Source: Methanobacterium sp. (lineage in GTDB: Archaea > Methanobacteriota > Methanobacteria > Methanobacteriales > Methanobacteriaceae). From it: a stretch of 64,000 nt of DNA. Shown here in pieces: positions 41,291-50,410 of the stretch. A program made the translations under genes and the position numbers. The stretch is from the NCBI GenBank assembly GCA_012838205.1, contig DUPR01000047.1, forward strand, positions 1 through 64,000, in the 5' to 3' direction. Below the pieces are notes generated by a model. The model was not told the origin of the DNA. It worked only from the letters and a program-made list of their open reading frames with translations, and did no database searches. The stretch's first letter is position 1; the number at the start of each line of letters is the position of its first letter.

Positions 41291-42344
41291 TTAACATTTC
41301 CCTCCCACTCTTCTCTTGAAATCCAATTATATTAGAAAGGTTTTCCAGATCATTTTTACGTATAACAACATCATTATGGGCCTTTTTTAATAGTAAGGGA
41401 TATCCTTCTGCACTGATCTTCTTGACCTGTTTCAACAGTTTTTTTATATCTTCCTCTGTTGCATGATACGGTAATTCAAACTTCAAAATGTTTTTATGAT
41501 CTTCTAATCTAGCGTAAAAAATAGTAAATTCTAAACTCTTAAGAAAGTTATTTTTAACAGGAAAATCTCTTTTAACCTTTGAAACATCAGAATATCGGGG
41601 TTTGGAATATCCTTGTTTTTTACTGCACATATCAAATATAGCCATGTCTGGTATTTTTGAATTAAAATATTCCGTACTGGAAGATGTTTTGGAGATAGCC
41701 ACTATTTTCCTATTTTCTTTCATCAATTTGCTGATAACCAAGATATTTTCTAAGTTTTCCAAGTATATCATTGCTTCAGTGCTGTCCTCAAATTCATTGG
41801 AAATTTTTTCATAAAATTTAGTAGATGTTATTTCCACATTAGAATTCTTTAATTCTTCTTCAAGGAGGGTTAAATATTTTCCTCTTATGTTTTCTTTAAC
41901 TTGTTCTTTAACTTCTTTTTCAATGGGGAACGGTCGTATAAGGTTCCCTAAGATTGATCCATCGAATAGGAATAAGTCAACTTCGTGTTTATCAAACATT
42001 CTCAGGGCATTTTTTATTTCAAATATACCCATATAACTTCTCAAACGATCTTCCACGTATTTGTGATGGGCTATAATATCAATTTCAGAACTTTCAATCC
42101 GTTTAAGGCCATTATCTGTGTTCAATATGCATTCTGCGCCTATGGCATAGAATATAAATGGCAAAAACTTGCGTTTATTTATACTACCATCACCAGCAGC
42201 GATATTGGTATTTAAAGAGCTTTCCCCTATGTGATATTTAACCCAATCATGGGAAGCGTCTACTTCGAAATATCCCATTTGGTCTAATTTATGTTTTACA
42301 AGTTTTCTCTTTTTTAAAGCCTTTTCATAAAGTGAATCAAGCAT
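41283..42344 (-). CDS. nurA: 5'-3' nuclease NurA
   Basis: NurA is the RNase H-like nuclease partner of HerA. The 353-residue protein carries the family's first catalytic Asp in NIAAGDGSINKRKFLP and another acidic cluster in HEVDLFLFDGSILGNLIRP. ATG at 42344 is used because it follows GGAGGATCAC directly; the longer frame would begin at a TTG that is part of this site. It is first in the end-resection operon. The 118-bp spacer to the divergent gene at 42463 holds AT-rich promoter-like sequence for both directions. Confidence 0.93.
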   Translation of the reverse strand: MLDSLYEKALKKRKLVKHKLDQMGYFEVDASHDWVKYHIGESSLNTNIAAGDGSINKRKFLPFIFYAIGAECILNTDNGLKRIESSEIDIIAHHKYVEDRLRSYMGIFEIKNALRMFDKHEVDLFLFDGSILGNLIRPFPIEKEVKEQVKENIRGKYLTLLEEELKNSNVEITSTKFYEKISNEFEDSTEAMIYLENLENILVISKLMKENRKIVAISKTSSSTEYFNSKIPDMAIFDMCSKKQGYSKPRYSDVSKVKRDFPVKNNFLKSLEFTIFYARLEDHKNILKFELPYHATEEDIKKLLKQVKKISAEGYPLLLKKAHNDVVIRKNDLENLSNIIGFQEKSGREMLNE

Positions 42345-42462
42345 GTGATCCTCCAAAATTAATGTAAATATTATTAAATAAGTTTTCAGGATAAATAAGC
42401 ACTAGAAATCTTAACTAAATAATATATTTTAATCATCTTAATTTAAAACTTTATTTATTAAT

Positions 42463-42993
42463 ATGGCCAAGCTAAAACGTATAACTATGACAAATCTCAC
42501 ACATCTACAAAAAAGGGTTTTAAATGGCATTAAATTCTTTCAAACAGAATACCCTAATGGAGTTCCCTACAACATCCTTAAAATTGATCTGGACCTTCCT
42601 GAAGAAGATATTGATCCAGTTTTAGTTTTTTTGGAAAAAGAAGATTACATTTCCCGACAAGATGGTATCCTTCTTATTAGAAAAGAACACGAAATAGATC
42701 AAAAAGTTGAAGAGGACGTAAATGTTGGTGATAGGGTAGAAAAAAGTGATAATGGGGATTTGGAAGTAAAAAATCAATTGTCGGACACTGAACAACAGTC
42801 CCTGGAAATAATCAGAAAACTAGTGGATGATGAGGGTTATCTTTCCCGTACTTTACTGGAAGGTAACCTCCTCTATGGTGAGTTGATGCTAAGCAGCATC
42901 AGAATGTATAATCTAATAACCTCACTGGAGAATAAACAAATTTTAAAGAAGATCCAACTCTCTGATGGGGAGTACTACAAGTTCACACCCTAA
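42463..42993 (+). CDS. Hypothetical protein, possible tandem winged-helix
   Basis: This 176-residue protein appears to contain two winged-helix-like units, about 8-70 (LTHLQKRVLNGIKFFQTEYP ... FLEKEDYISRQDGILLIRKE) and about 105-176 (DTEQQSLEIIRKLVDDEGYL ... LITSLENKQILKKIQLSDGE), joined by an acidic linker. It is divergent from the nurA-herA-mre11-rad50 operon. No ribosome site precedes ATG 42463, and an AT-rich element (about 42420-42432) is close, so the mRNA may be nearly leaderless; ATG 42487 is an alternative start. A role as a regulator of the repair operon is a guess from position and fold impression. Confidence 0.65.
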   Translation: MAKLKRITMTNLTHLQKRVLNGIKFFQTEYPNGVPYNILKIDLDLPEEDIDPVLVFLEKEDYISRQDGILLIRKEHEIDQKVEEDVNVGDRVEKSDNGDLEVKNQLSDTEQQSLEIIRKLVDDEGYLSRTLLEGNLLYGELMLSSIRMYNLITSLENKQILKKIQLSDGEYYKFTP

Positions 42994-43043
42994 ATAACTA
43001 CCTCAAATTCCACAAAACTGCATTAATTATTAAGTCCCTAAGT

Positions 43044-43574
43044 TTAGGTCCAACTGTAAGGATTAAACTCGGATGGTGGGATATACATCACCTCAGCATA
43101 ACCCTTCTTCAGGAGTTCTTGGTTCAAGTTGATACCATCCACATAAACCACAGCTAAGGTTCGATGGTATTTATCTCTATTTTTATAATCATCAATGTCC
43201 AAACCAACGGTTTTACCCAGACATCTCTTTTTTACAAAGTCTTTAGCAGATTTATATCCAGGTTCTCCCCTTTCTGGTGTGTTCACGCCAACAAAACGCA
43301 CTCTTCCAACCCCTTCCACGTCTATAGTGTCTCCATCCACCACTTTGTAACATTTGCCACGAACCTCAATATTGGAACGATCACTATCTTTGCTATTGTT
43401 AACAGTTTCATTATTTGTTGTTGAGTTTTCAGGAACTTCAAGGGAATTGTTGGTATTGTTTAAGGGGTATAGTGAGTCATCAGACTGATCTAACTTTTTT
43501 TGGGCACAACCAGAAATCCCAAGGATTAAGATTAAAATTATTATAACTAAATATGGGAAACGCATTTTTATCAT
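43044..43574 (-). CDS. Secreted lipoprotein nuclease (staphylococcal nuclease family)
   Basis: The 176-residue protein starts with a signal helix (FPYLVIIILILILGISGC) with a lipobox cysteine at residue 23, so it is probably anchored to the outer face of the membrane. A Ser/Asn/Thr-rich linker follows (about 24-70), then an SNase domain (about 72-170): KVVDGDTIDVEGVGRVRFVG, NTPERGEPGY and YHRTLAVVYVDG carry the Asp, Arg, Glu and Arg of the active site. It likely degrades external DNA or RNA. A second in-frame ATG at codon 4 could be the start. It is monocistronic. Confidence 0.88.
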   Translation of the reverse strand: MIKMRFPYLVIIILILILGISGCAQKKLDQSDDSLYPLNNTNNSLEVPENSTTNNETVNNSKDSDRSNIEVRGKCYKVVDGDTIDVEGVGRVRFVGVNTPERGEPGYKSAKDFVKKRCLGKTVGLDIDDYKNRDKYHRTLAVVYVDGINLNQELLKKGYAEVMYIPPSEFNPYSWT

Positions 43575-43710
43575 CTTGATTTTGTTGTGTTAATCATTCG
43601 GTTTGTTTAATAAAAGATTTTCCTTTGAATTATATGTATTAATTGTAATTTAAGTATTTAATCACTACACACGATGGGGTTAAATGCAATAAAATACAAC
43701 AGATAAAAAC

Positions 43711-44700
43711 ATGATACTGGTAACTGGAGGGGCAGGATACATAGGTTCCCACGCCAATAAGGAACTAAACCTTGCGGAATATGAAACCGTGGTACTGGAT
43801 AATATGAGCTACGGTCACGAAGATTTCTTAAAATGGGGAGAATATGAAAACGTAGATTTAGGTGATTTAAAATTATTAAGGAACGTTTTTTCAAAATACG
43901 AGATAGATGCAGTTATGCATTTTGCAGCATTCACCTACGTAGGGGAATCAGTGGAAGATCCCCAGAAATATTACCTCAACAACTTGCGAAACACACTTAA
44001 CCTTCTCCAAGTCATGAATGAATTTGAAGTAAAGAAGTTGATCTTCTCTTCTACATGTGCTACTTATGGAAACCCACAAAAAATCCCGATCACCGAATCC
44101 CATCCTCAAAACCCTATAAATCCCTATGGTAAAGGGAAGTTTATGGTGGAAAAAATTTTAGAAGATTATAGCACTGCTTATGGTCTCCGATATGTTTCTC
44201 TACGTTATTTCAACGCTGCTGGGGCTGATCCCGAAGGTGATGTTGGAGAAAGACACAACCCAGAAACTCATTTGATACCCCTCATTTTAGATGCTGCATC
44301 TGGGAAAAGAGAAGATATAAAAATTTTCGGAACAGATTACCCAACTGCTGATGGCACTTGTATTAGAGATTATATACATGTGACCGATCTTGCTGCCGCC
44401 CATATAAAATCCCTTAAATATCTGGAAAGTGGCAAAATGAGTGAAATTTTCAATTTAGGAAATGGTAATGGATTTTCAGTTAAAGAAGTAATAGAAGAAG
44501 CCAGAAAAGTCACAGGTAGAACGATCAAAGCCACTGAAACAGAAAGACGGCCTGGTGATCCGCCCATCCTAGTTGGAAGTTCAGAAAAAGCACATAAAAT
44601 CCTGAAATGGCAGCCAAAATATGGTGACTTAACTCAAATCATCAAAACTGCATGGGAATGGTATAAAAAAGATAACAAAATAGGGAAAAAGGATTTATAA
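43711..44700 (+). CDS. galE: UDP-glucose 4-epimerase GalE
   Basis: It interconverts UDP-glucose and UDP-galactose for surface glycans. The 329-residue SDR protein has the NAD loop ILVTGGAGYIGSHANKEL, the catalytic Ser/Thr region FSSTCATYGNP, YGKGKFMVEKI (YxxxK), and RYFNAAGADPEGDVGE, all typical of GalE. No clear ribosome site precedes the ATG; TAAAAAC is all that is visible. A hairpin terminator overlaps the stop. It is the first of a loose set of sugar-nucleotide genes (galE, galU, rmlC-like, rmlB) on both strands. Confidence 0.93.
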   Translation: MILVTGGAGYIGSHANKELNLAEYETVVLDNMSYGHEDFLKWGEYENVDLGDLKLLRNVFSKYEIDAVMHFAAFTYVGESVEDPQKYYLNNLRNTLNLLQVMNEFEVKKLIFSSTCATYGNPQKIPITESHPQNPINPYGKGKFMVEKILEDYSTAYGLRYVSLRYFNAAGADPEGDVGERHNPETHLIPLILDAASGKREDIKIFGTDYPTADGTCIRDYIHVTDLAAAHIKSLKYLESGKMSEIFNLGNGNGFSVKEVIEEARKVTGRTIKATETERRPGDPPILVGSSEKAHKILKWQPKYGDLTQIIKTAWEWYKKDNKIGKKDL

Positions 44701-44712
44701 TATCCTTTTTTT
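44689..44712 (+). terminator. Hairpin terminator at the end of galE
   Basis: A 6-bp stem AAGGAT/ATCCTT (44689-44694 and 44702-44707) spans the stop codon and is followed by a run of T. The convergent lipoprotein gene ends 20 bp downstream. Confidence 0.5.
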
Positions 44713-44719
44713 ATGGTGA

Positions 44720-45127
44720 TTAAAGGGTCACAGTTATAGAAGCTGATCCATAAGAGTTAGATTGTGATCCTAAAATTTTGCCATCTCTTTTTATAGTAAG
44801 ACTCATAGTCCCCGAGCTAGCATCATTTTTCCAAGTACTCACAGATAAAACACCAGATACACTACCTAAATTAACTGTTTGTTTTCCTTGACCGGATAAT
44901 CCACGATACCCAAACGTACCACTTGCTGAACCACCCCAATTACCAGGATAATCTATTTCAAGAATGACATCATTTGGATTGTTGGAATTTGAATCTGATG
45001 CGTTAGAAGTGCTTGTATTTGCATCTGATGGGCTTGTATTAGAGTTATTATTTGTAGTACACCCTGCTAAAGCCACAATAATACAAAGAATTGCTACTAT
45101 TAGCCCTATTTCAATTTTTTTCATCAT
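44720..45127 (-). CDS. Small secreted lipoprotein of unknown function
   Basis: This 135-residue protein has a signal helix (EIGLIVAILCIIVALAGC) with a lipobox cysteine at residue 23, then a Ser/Asn/Thr-rich linker (about 24-52), then a beta-rich domain (about 53-135; VILEIDYPGNWGGSASGTFG ... TMSLTIKRDGKILGSQS). It is expected on the outside of the membrane. I know similar small methanogen lipoproteins but no function for them. The start could be either Met 1 or Met 2; TACCCTCCTC upstream (plus strand) gives a GAGGAGGG site. Confidence 0.8.
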   Translation of the reverse strand: MMKKIEIGLIVAILCIIVALAGCTTNNNSNTSPSDANTSTSNASDSNSNNPNDVILEIDYPGNWGGSASGTFGYRGLSGQGKQTVNLGSVSGVLSVSTWKNDASSGTMSLTIKRDGKILGSQSNSYGSASITVTL

Positions 45128-45348
45128 TTTTACCCTCCTCCTCTCATATTAATAAATAATATTTTTTTCATGATATAATTATATGGTTATAATATTTAAA
45201 AATATTAATATCATGGAAAAAACCATCATTGAGGATTATAGTTAGTATAATCCTTTTAGGGGAAAATATTTACAATTATTTCATTTGACAGTTATTTTGC
45301 ATAATTTTTAAAAGAAAAAAGAAATTTTTAGGGAAACATTTATTTATT

Positions 45349-46194
45349 TTATTTAAGAATATTCTTTAAATACTCTTTTAGCTCGTCATTAACCTCAGGG
45401 TCTTGTAAAGCTATCTCAAGAGAGCTTTTAAGCCATTCTACATTGTTTCCTATGTCATACATTTTGCCGTCGAATACATAACCGTATACCTTGCCTAAAC
45501 GCCGCATAGCATCGGTGAGTTGTATTTCCCCACCAACACCTGGAGGGATATTTTCAAGATGGTCAAATATCTCAGAATCCAGAACGTAACGTCCGGTAAT
45601 GGCCAAATCAGATGGTGCATCCTCTGGCCGGGGTTTTTCCACCATGTCCTCAATTTTGTAAACAGCATCTTCAACTTGTTGCCCCTCAATAATTCCATAA
45701 CGTTCAATTTTATCATGTGGAACCCTTTCTATTGCAATAGCGGATGCATCATATTTTTCATGAACATCCAAGAGTTGTTTGGTGCAAGGAGTTGAAGACT
45801 GAGTAATTGTATCTCCTAAAAGCACGGCAAATGGTTGTCCGTCGACGTGTTTTTCGGCACAGAGTATAGCATCTCCCAGTCCTTTCTGTTGCTTCTGTCT
45901 AACGTAATAAATATCTGCCATTTCAGATATAGCTTCTACTTCTACCAAGTAATCCATTTTTCCACAGTTACGGAGGGAATACTCCAGTTCAAAAGAACGG
46001 TCAAAATGATCTTCAATTGATCGTTTTCCCTTACCAGTTATAATCAATATATCATCGATTCCTGAGGCAACTGCCTCTTCAACCACGTATTGAATGGTTG
46101 GTTTGTTATAAACCGGTAACATTTCTTTTGGCTGAGCTTTGGTGGCAGGTAAAAATCGGGTTCCGAGGCCTGCAGCAGGTATAACAGCTTTCAT
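45349..46194 (-). CDS. galU: UTP-glucose-1-phosphate uridylyltransferase GalU
   Basis: It makes UDP-glucose from UTP and glucose 1-phosphate. The 281-residue protein starts with the nucleotidyltransferase signature AAGLGTRFLPATKAQPKEML, then KPTIQYVVEEAVASGIDDIL, the metal-binding AVLLGDTI, and ALQD near the end, all GalU-like; RmlA would have the shorter GGSGTRLxP start. It supplies the substrate for GalE 1 kb away. ATG start; divergent from the rmlC-like gene. Confidence 0.93.
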   Translation of the reverse strand: MKAVIPAAGLGTRFLPATKAQPKEMLPVYNKPTIQYVVEEAVASGIDDILIITGKGKRSIEDHFDRSFELEYSLRNCGKMDYLVEVEAISEMADIYYVRQKQQKGLGDAILCAEKHVDGQPFAVLLGDTITQSSTPCTKQLLDVHEKYDASAIAIERVPHDKIERYGIIEGQQVEDAVYKIEDMVEKPRPEDAPSDLAITGRYVLDSEIFDHLENIPPGVGGEIQLTDAMRRLGKVYGYVFDGKMYDIGNNVEWLKSSLEIALQDPEVNDELKEYLKNILK

Positions 46195-46373
46195 TCTTTT
46201 CGCTCCAATATATGATTAACATGATTCAAAATATGTGAATTATTTATGAATCTATAAAAATTTTTTTTGACAATATGATTTTGATAAGTCTTTACTATCA
46301 AACTCAATCCATGGTAATGGTTAATAGGAGCGAGATATATAAAACTTTCCAAGACGAATTAAACGGTGTATTT

Positions 46374-46841
46374 ATGATAGACGGCGTGAAACTAAAGAAA
46401 CTTAAAGTCATCCCTGATGAGAGAGGATGGTTAATGGAAATTTTAAGGTGCGACGATGATATATTTCAGAAATTTGGCCAAGTTTACATGACCACAGCGT
46501 ATCCGGGAGTAGTGAAAGCATGGCATCTGCATAAGAAGCAGACTGATAATTTTACATGCATCCGTGGTCTGATGAAGGTAGCCTTATATGATAGTAGGGA
46601 GGATTCTCCTACTTATGGGGAAATCAACGAGTTTTTCATTGGAGAAAAAAACCCAATGTTAATCAGTGTCCCCCCATATGTTTATCATGGTTTTAAAGCA
46701 GTTGGTGACGAAACTGCCTACTTTGTAAGTGTACCCACATTACCATTTAACTATGATGAGCCTGATGAGTTCCGTCTTGAACCAGATACTGATGAAATTC
46801 CATATGACTGGATACTGGATAAAAGTAAAAAACACGGATAG
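46374..46841 (+). CDS. RmlC-like dTDP-4-dehydrorhamnose 3,5-epimerase family cupin (short form)
   Basis: This 155-residue cupin related to RmlC has the RmlC-like features VIPDERGWLMEILR, VVKAWHLHKKQTDNF (the catalytic-His region) and PPYVYHGFKAVG. Classical RmlC is about 180 residues with a RGLHFQ motif; this shorter branch is often linked to other deoxysugar routes, so substrate and product are uncertain. ATG 46374 is the start because of GGTG 5 nt upstream and because homologues I recall begin MIDGVKxKxLKVIPDERG; the frame is open upstream to 46275, which would add 33 residues. It is 21 bp upstream of rmlB. Confidence 0.75.
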   Translation: MIDGVKLKKLKVIPDERGWLMEILRCDDDIFQKFGQVYMTTAYPGVVKAWHLHKKQTDNFTCIRGLMKVALYDSREDSPTYGEINEFFIGEKNPMLISVPPYVYHGFKAVGDETAYFVSVPTLPFNYDEPDEFRLEPDTDEIPYDWILDKSKKHG

Positions 46842-46862
46842 AACTTATAACTGGTGATTTTT

Positions 46863-47798
46863 GTGAGAATAATGATTACTGGAGGGGCGGGATTTATTGG
46901 ATCCAACTTTGTACACTACTTGTATGAGAATAATGATTATGAATTAGTGATCCTGGACAAGTTAACCTATGCCGGGGACATGGAAAACATCAAAGAAGTC
47001 AGTGACAAAGTTGAATTTGTTAAAGGGGATATAGCTGATGATGAGATAGTTTTCAGTACTATGAAAGACTGTGACATGGTGGTAAATTTTGCTGCTGAAA
47101 CCCATGTAGATAGATCCATACAGGATCCGGGCGTATTCGTGAAAACAGATGTCATAGGCACCTATAACCTCTTAGAAAATGTTCGCAAACACGATGTTGA
47201 ACGTTACTTGCAAATATCTACTGATGAAGTTTATGGGAGTATAGAAGCGGGTTCATTCACAGAAAAAAGCAATCTTGATCCTTCAAGCCCGTATTCAGCT
47301 AGTAAAGCGGGTGGCGACCTCTTGGTAAGTGCTTACTGGAAGACTTACGATACTCCTGTTATTACAACCCGGAGTAGTAACAATTTTGGGCCTCGCCAGT
47401 ATCCAGAAAAATTAATACCCTTATTCATTATGAATGCCATGCAAGACAAACCGTTGCCGGTTTATGGTGATGGTAAGAATGTCAGGGACTGGATATATGT
47501 TATGGATAACTGTAAAGGAATAGAAGTAGCTTTACTCAAAGGTGAACTGGGAGAAGTTTACAACATCGGCGGGGGTAACGAACGAAATAATCTGGAAATA
47601 ACAAAACTAATACTGGAACTTCTTGGGAAACCAGAAAGCCTGATAACCTTTGTTGAAGACAGGTTAGGTCATGATAGGCGTTATTCTCTTGATTCGGCTA
47701 AAATTATGAAGCTAGGCTGGAAACCAGAAACTACTTTTGAGGATGCAATGCAGGAAACTGTAGAATGGTATAAAAAGAACTTTTCAAGGTTTAAATAA
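46863..47798 (+). CDS. rfbB: dTDP-glucose 4,6-dehydratase-like RmlB
   Basis: This SDR dehydratase of 311 residues makes a 4-keto-6-deoxy sugar nucleotide. Motifs: MITGGAGFIGSNFVHYL (NAD), NFAAETHVDRSIQDP, ISTDEVYGS (catalytic Thr-Asp-Glu), YSASKAGGDLL (YxxxK), and NFGPRQYPEKLIPLF, all diagnostic of RmlB. The GTG at 46863 follows GGTGAT by 4 nt and is preferred to an upstream codon. It forms an operon with the rmlC-like gene. rmlA and rmlD are not in the window. Confidence 0.9.
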   Translation: MRIMITGGAGFIGSNFVHYLYENNDYELVILDKLTYAGDMENIKEVSDKVEFVKGDIADDEIVFSTMKDCDMVVNFAAETHVDRSIQDPGVFVKTDVIGTYNLLENVRKHDVERYLQISTDEVYGSIEAGSFTEKSNLDPSSPYSASKAGGDLLVSAYWKTYDTPVITTRSSNNFGPRQYPEKLIPLFIMNAMQDKPLPVYGDGKNVRDWIYVMDNCKGIEVALLKGELGEVYNIGGGNERNNLEITKLILELLGKPESLITFVEDRLGHDRRYSLDSAKIMKLGWKPETTFEDAMQETVEWYKKNFSRFK

Positions 47799-47826
47799 CC
47801 TTTTTATCATTTTTTTATATTTAAAT

Positions 47827-48129
47827 TCACTCAAAATCCACATTTAATTGTTTTAGAATTTTTAAAAAACTTTCATCATCAATTGAACTAATTTTAATAG
47901 TTTTTATCCGGCTTTTTTGTCCGGATATGATCTCCACTGGTCGATTAGTTAATTTTGAAAATTCAGTTATCAGTTCTTTATTTGCCTTTCCCTTAGTAGG
48001 AACTGACTTGATTTTAACTTCCAGAGTTTGCCTCCACTCATTATAACCGGTGATCTTGAATTTATCTGATTTAGGGGATACTTCTATCTTCACTGTTATC
48101 CCATCAGGACTGATCCGAACCGCATGCAC
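47827..48129 (-). CDS. DUF167 (YggU-like) protein
   Basis: This 100-residue protein matches DUF167 with VKIEVSPKSDKFKITGYNEW, LEVKIKSVPTKGKANKELI and a basic VEIISGQKSRIKTIKI. The family is small, alpha/beta, widespread and of unknown function. It is convergent with rmlB and upstream of tRNA-Leu on the other strand. ATG start; no strong ribosome site. Confidence 0.85.
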   Translation of the reverse strand: MHAVRISPDGITVKIEVSPKSDKFKITGYNEWRQTLEVKIKSVPTKGKANKELITEFSKLTNRPVEIISGQKSRIKTIKISSIDDESFLKILKQLNVDFE

Positions 48130-48280
48130 TTTAAAAACATCCCAACCATTAATTTAAATGTATGTTTAAGTTGTTATTTGATTTATTTTAATCTATACTG
48201 AGATTTAAAATCTATTAGCTGTTTTTTCATCAACTAATGATATTATTTACTATTTAAATCCCTTTTGTCATTAGAGGTAA

Positions 48281-48317
48281 CCTTTAAATAGTGAAAGTGA
48301 GAGATGATGGTATGCTT
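48281..48317 (+). promoter_or_regulatory. Promoter of tRNA-Leu
   Basis: TTTAAATAG (about 48283-48291) is the TATA element, and TATGCTT (48311-48317) lies about 25 bp further, matching the box A/box B spacing of archaeal tRNA promoters. A 5' leader of about 30 nt would precede the tRNA. Confidence 0.55.
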
Positions 48318-48337
48318 TACTCTCTTGTGTGAGAATC

Positions 48338-48429
<92 letters not shown>

Positions 48430-48476
48430 CTTTTTCATTGATATATGCGATTAATTCCATTTTTAATCGAACATAA

Positions 48477-48890
48477 TTAATCAACTATTATCTTAACAGT
48501 TAATTTTTTTCCTGATTTAAGATCATCCACGAGTTGTTGGTTTAAATCTACTGCAGCCTTATTTGCATTTATCATTAGGGTACGGTTGCATGTATAACTA
48601 CTTTTACGACAAACCATGTCGGTGGGATGATCCAGTGTAAGTGAAGGGTGACCATATCCTGTGATCTCATCTTCTGAATTTTCTGTTTCCAATATAACTT
48701 TGATATGAGTTTTTTCATCACGAATAGCCTCCTTCATCTGAGAAGGCATGTCATTTAATGACACTTTTGAGGCCACTCCAACAATGCAATCTGCTGCAAG
48801 TCTTATTTCCTTCTCTTGGGTCACTTCAAATGTGCTGCGATGTTGAGATGTCACATTGGGATGTCCTTTGGCTTCGAAGCTAAATTTCAT
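48477..48890 (-). CDS. DUF371 family protein
   Basis: This 137-residue archaeal protein matches DUF371, of unknown function: FEAKGHPNVTSQHRSTFEV at the N-terminus, ADCIVGVASKVSLNDMP, then GYGHPSLTLDHPTDMVCRKS and a C-terminal INANKAAVDLNQQLVDDLKS. The conserved His, Asp and Cys residues suggest a binding or catalytic site. ATG 48890 is chosen by homology (MKFSFEAKGHPNV); an upstream TTG (48899) is also in frame and no good ribosome site decides. Confidence 0.85.
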   Translation of the reverse strand: MKFSFEAKGHPNVTSQHRSTFEVTQEKEIRLAADCIVGVASKVSLNDMPSQMKEAIRDEKTHIKVILETENSEDEITGYGHPSLTLDHPTDMVCRKSSYTCNRTLMINANKAAVDLNQQLVDDLKSGKKLTVKIIVD

Positions 48891-49047
48891 AATAATCAAG
48901 CTCTGTTTTGATGAATTAATCAGATAAAAAAAAATCTATAACTCAATGATTTTATTGATTAATTAAATAATGAATTAGTGTAATGTAATTAATATAGTTA
49001 GGATACTAAAATAGATAGAGTATTCTATATCTTCCAGGAGTTTTATC

Positions 49048-49866
49048 ATGAATATAAGTTGTGTTGTAGATAATCGGGCCATTTTTGCTTCAGATTTTTA
49101 TGCTGAGCATGGGCTTTCCTTATTTTTGGATGATGGGAATGAAAAAATTTTAATGGACACTGGAAAGACTCCCACAGTTTTCAAACATAACCTTAATCTG
49201 ATGGGTTTAAGTTCTGTGGATAAGGTTGTGCTCAGTCACGGGCACTATGACCACACTGGTGGGATTCCAGCTCTTTTTAACACTGGAACCAAATTTTTCT
49301 TACATCCTGATGCGTTAACCCCTAAATATGCTGTATCGGATGAAAACTCACGTTACATTGGGTTTCCAAAATCAGCTGATCCTAATAAATCAGGCATAAA
49401 AATGGAGTTTATTACTGAAACCATCAAGATAGGAAGTAATCTGTGGATTTTCAACCACGTAGATAAGTATTGCGATTTTGAAACGATTCCAGGATATCTA
49501 TCTATTAAAAAAAATGGCAAATATTTAAAAGATAATTTCATTGATGAATTGAATTTGGTTTTGAAAACAGATAAGGGATTGTTGGTTTTGTCTGGTTGCG
49601 CTCACCGTGGTATTGTGAACATATTATATTCTGCCATTGAATATTTTCAGGACGAGATATTTGGAGTTATTGGGGGGTCACACTTATTTGGCGCAACTTT
49701 GCAGCGAATAGAAAAGACTGTGGATGAATTTAAAAAAATAGACCCTGGCCTTATAGCTTTAGGGCACTGCACTGGATTTGATGCATTATGTATATTTAAT
49801 AAAGAATTTAACGATATATTCATCCCTCTGGAGTCTGGTCAGAAATTATGGGATTTGAATGATTAA
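49048..49866 (+). CDS. Metallo-beta-lactamase fold hydrolase (COG1237-like)
   Basis: The 272-residue protein has the MBL metal motif SHGHYDHTGG after a GLSLFLDDGNEKILMDTG strand, a later GCAHRGIVN histidine, and ALGHCTGFDA near the end, placing it with proteins related to dihydropterin-phosphate synthases of methanopterin chemistry. Methanogens use such enzymes near pterin synthesis, but this gene's substrate is unknown. CCAGGAG (49035-49041) precedes the ATG 49048. DUF123 follows 74 bp downstream. Confidence 0.85.
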   Translation: MNISCVVDNRAIFASDFYAEHGLSLFLDDGNEKILMDTGKTPTVFKHNLNLMGLSSVDKVVLSHGHYDHTGGIPALFNTGTKFFLHPDALTPKYAVSDENSRYIGFPKSADPNKSGIKMEFITETIKIGSNLWIFNHVDKYCDFETIPGYLSIKKNGKYLKDNFIDELNLVLKTDKGLLVLSGCAHRGIVNILYSAIEYFQDEIFGVIGGSHLFGATLQRIEKTVDEFKKIDPGLIALGHCTGFDALCIFNKEFNDIFIPLESGQKLWDLND

Positions 49867-49940
49867 CTGAACTGGAGGGGGGTTTAAATATTCTTAAATT
49901 TTGATTAATTAATGGTAATAAATAGGGAATAATCATTTAT

Positions 49941-50387
49941 ATGAATTCTAAAAACATTCGAAAGGGAACTTACTGTCTTTTAATAAATCTCGAAGCTGAT
50001 CTACCAATTAAAATTGGTAAAAAAGGAAAAATGAATTTTGATAAGGGATGCTATGTTTATGTTGGATCTGCCATGAACTCCCTAGATGGTAGGATCAGAA
50101 GACATTTAAGGAATAATAAGAAACTGCACTGGCATGTTGATTATCTTCTGGATAACCAAAAATCCTCGGTATTTGATGTATATTTATCAGACGATGGAGT
50201 TAAACATGAATGTGAACTGGCCAACTATATTGCATGTGCAGGAAAAGAAGTTCAAGGTTTCGGATGTTCGGATTGTAAATGTAATTCTCATCTTGTTTAT
50301 TTTTCTAATATTGTTGATGCTGAATCTGCATGCTTAAATGCTTTTAAAAAAATGGGATTAGAATTAAAAATTTGGAGATTTAAGTGA
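49941..50387 (+). CDS. DUF123 GIY-YIG-like protein
   Basis: The 148-residue protein belongs to DUF123, a compact domain with a GIY-YIG-like core (GCYVYVGSAMNSLDGRIRRH) found alone or fused to endonuclease III. Other signature parts are LHWHVDYLLDN, a conserved ECELA and a C-terminal cysteine pattern, GCSDCKCNSHLVYF. It may be a DNA-repair nuclease, but activity is not known. It follows the MBL gene and is convergent with cfbC, 23 bp away. Confidence 0.85.
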   Translation: MNSKNIRKGTYCLLINLEADLPIKIGKKGKMNFDKGCYVYVGSAMNSLDGRIRRHLRNNKKLHWHVDYLLDNQKSSVFDVYLSDDGVKHECELANYIACAGKEVQGFGCSDCKCNSHLVYFSNIVDAESACLNAFKKMGLELKIWRFK

Positions 50388-50410
50388 CTCATTTGAAAAA
50401 TGAAGGTTAA

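Noticed and set aside
44720..45127. Possible S-layer or adhesin fragment
   Set aside because: It is short, complete, and has a proper lipobox, so it is better called a small lipoprotein.
45128..45348. Possible small RNA upstream of the lipoprotein
   Set aside because: No stable stem or conserved box could be seen; it looks like promoter plus spacer.
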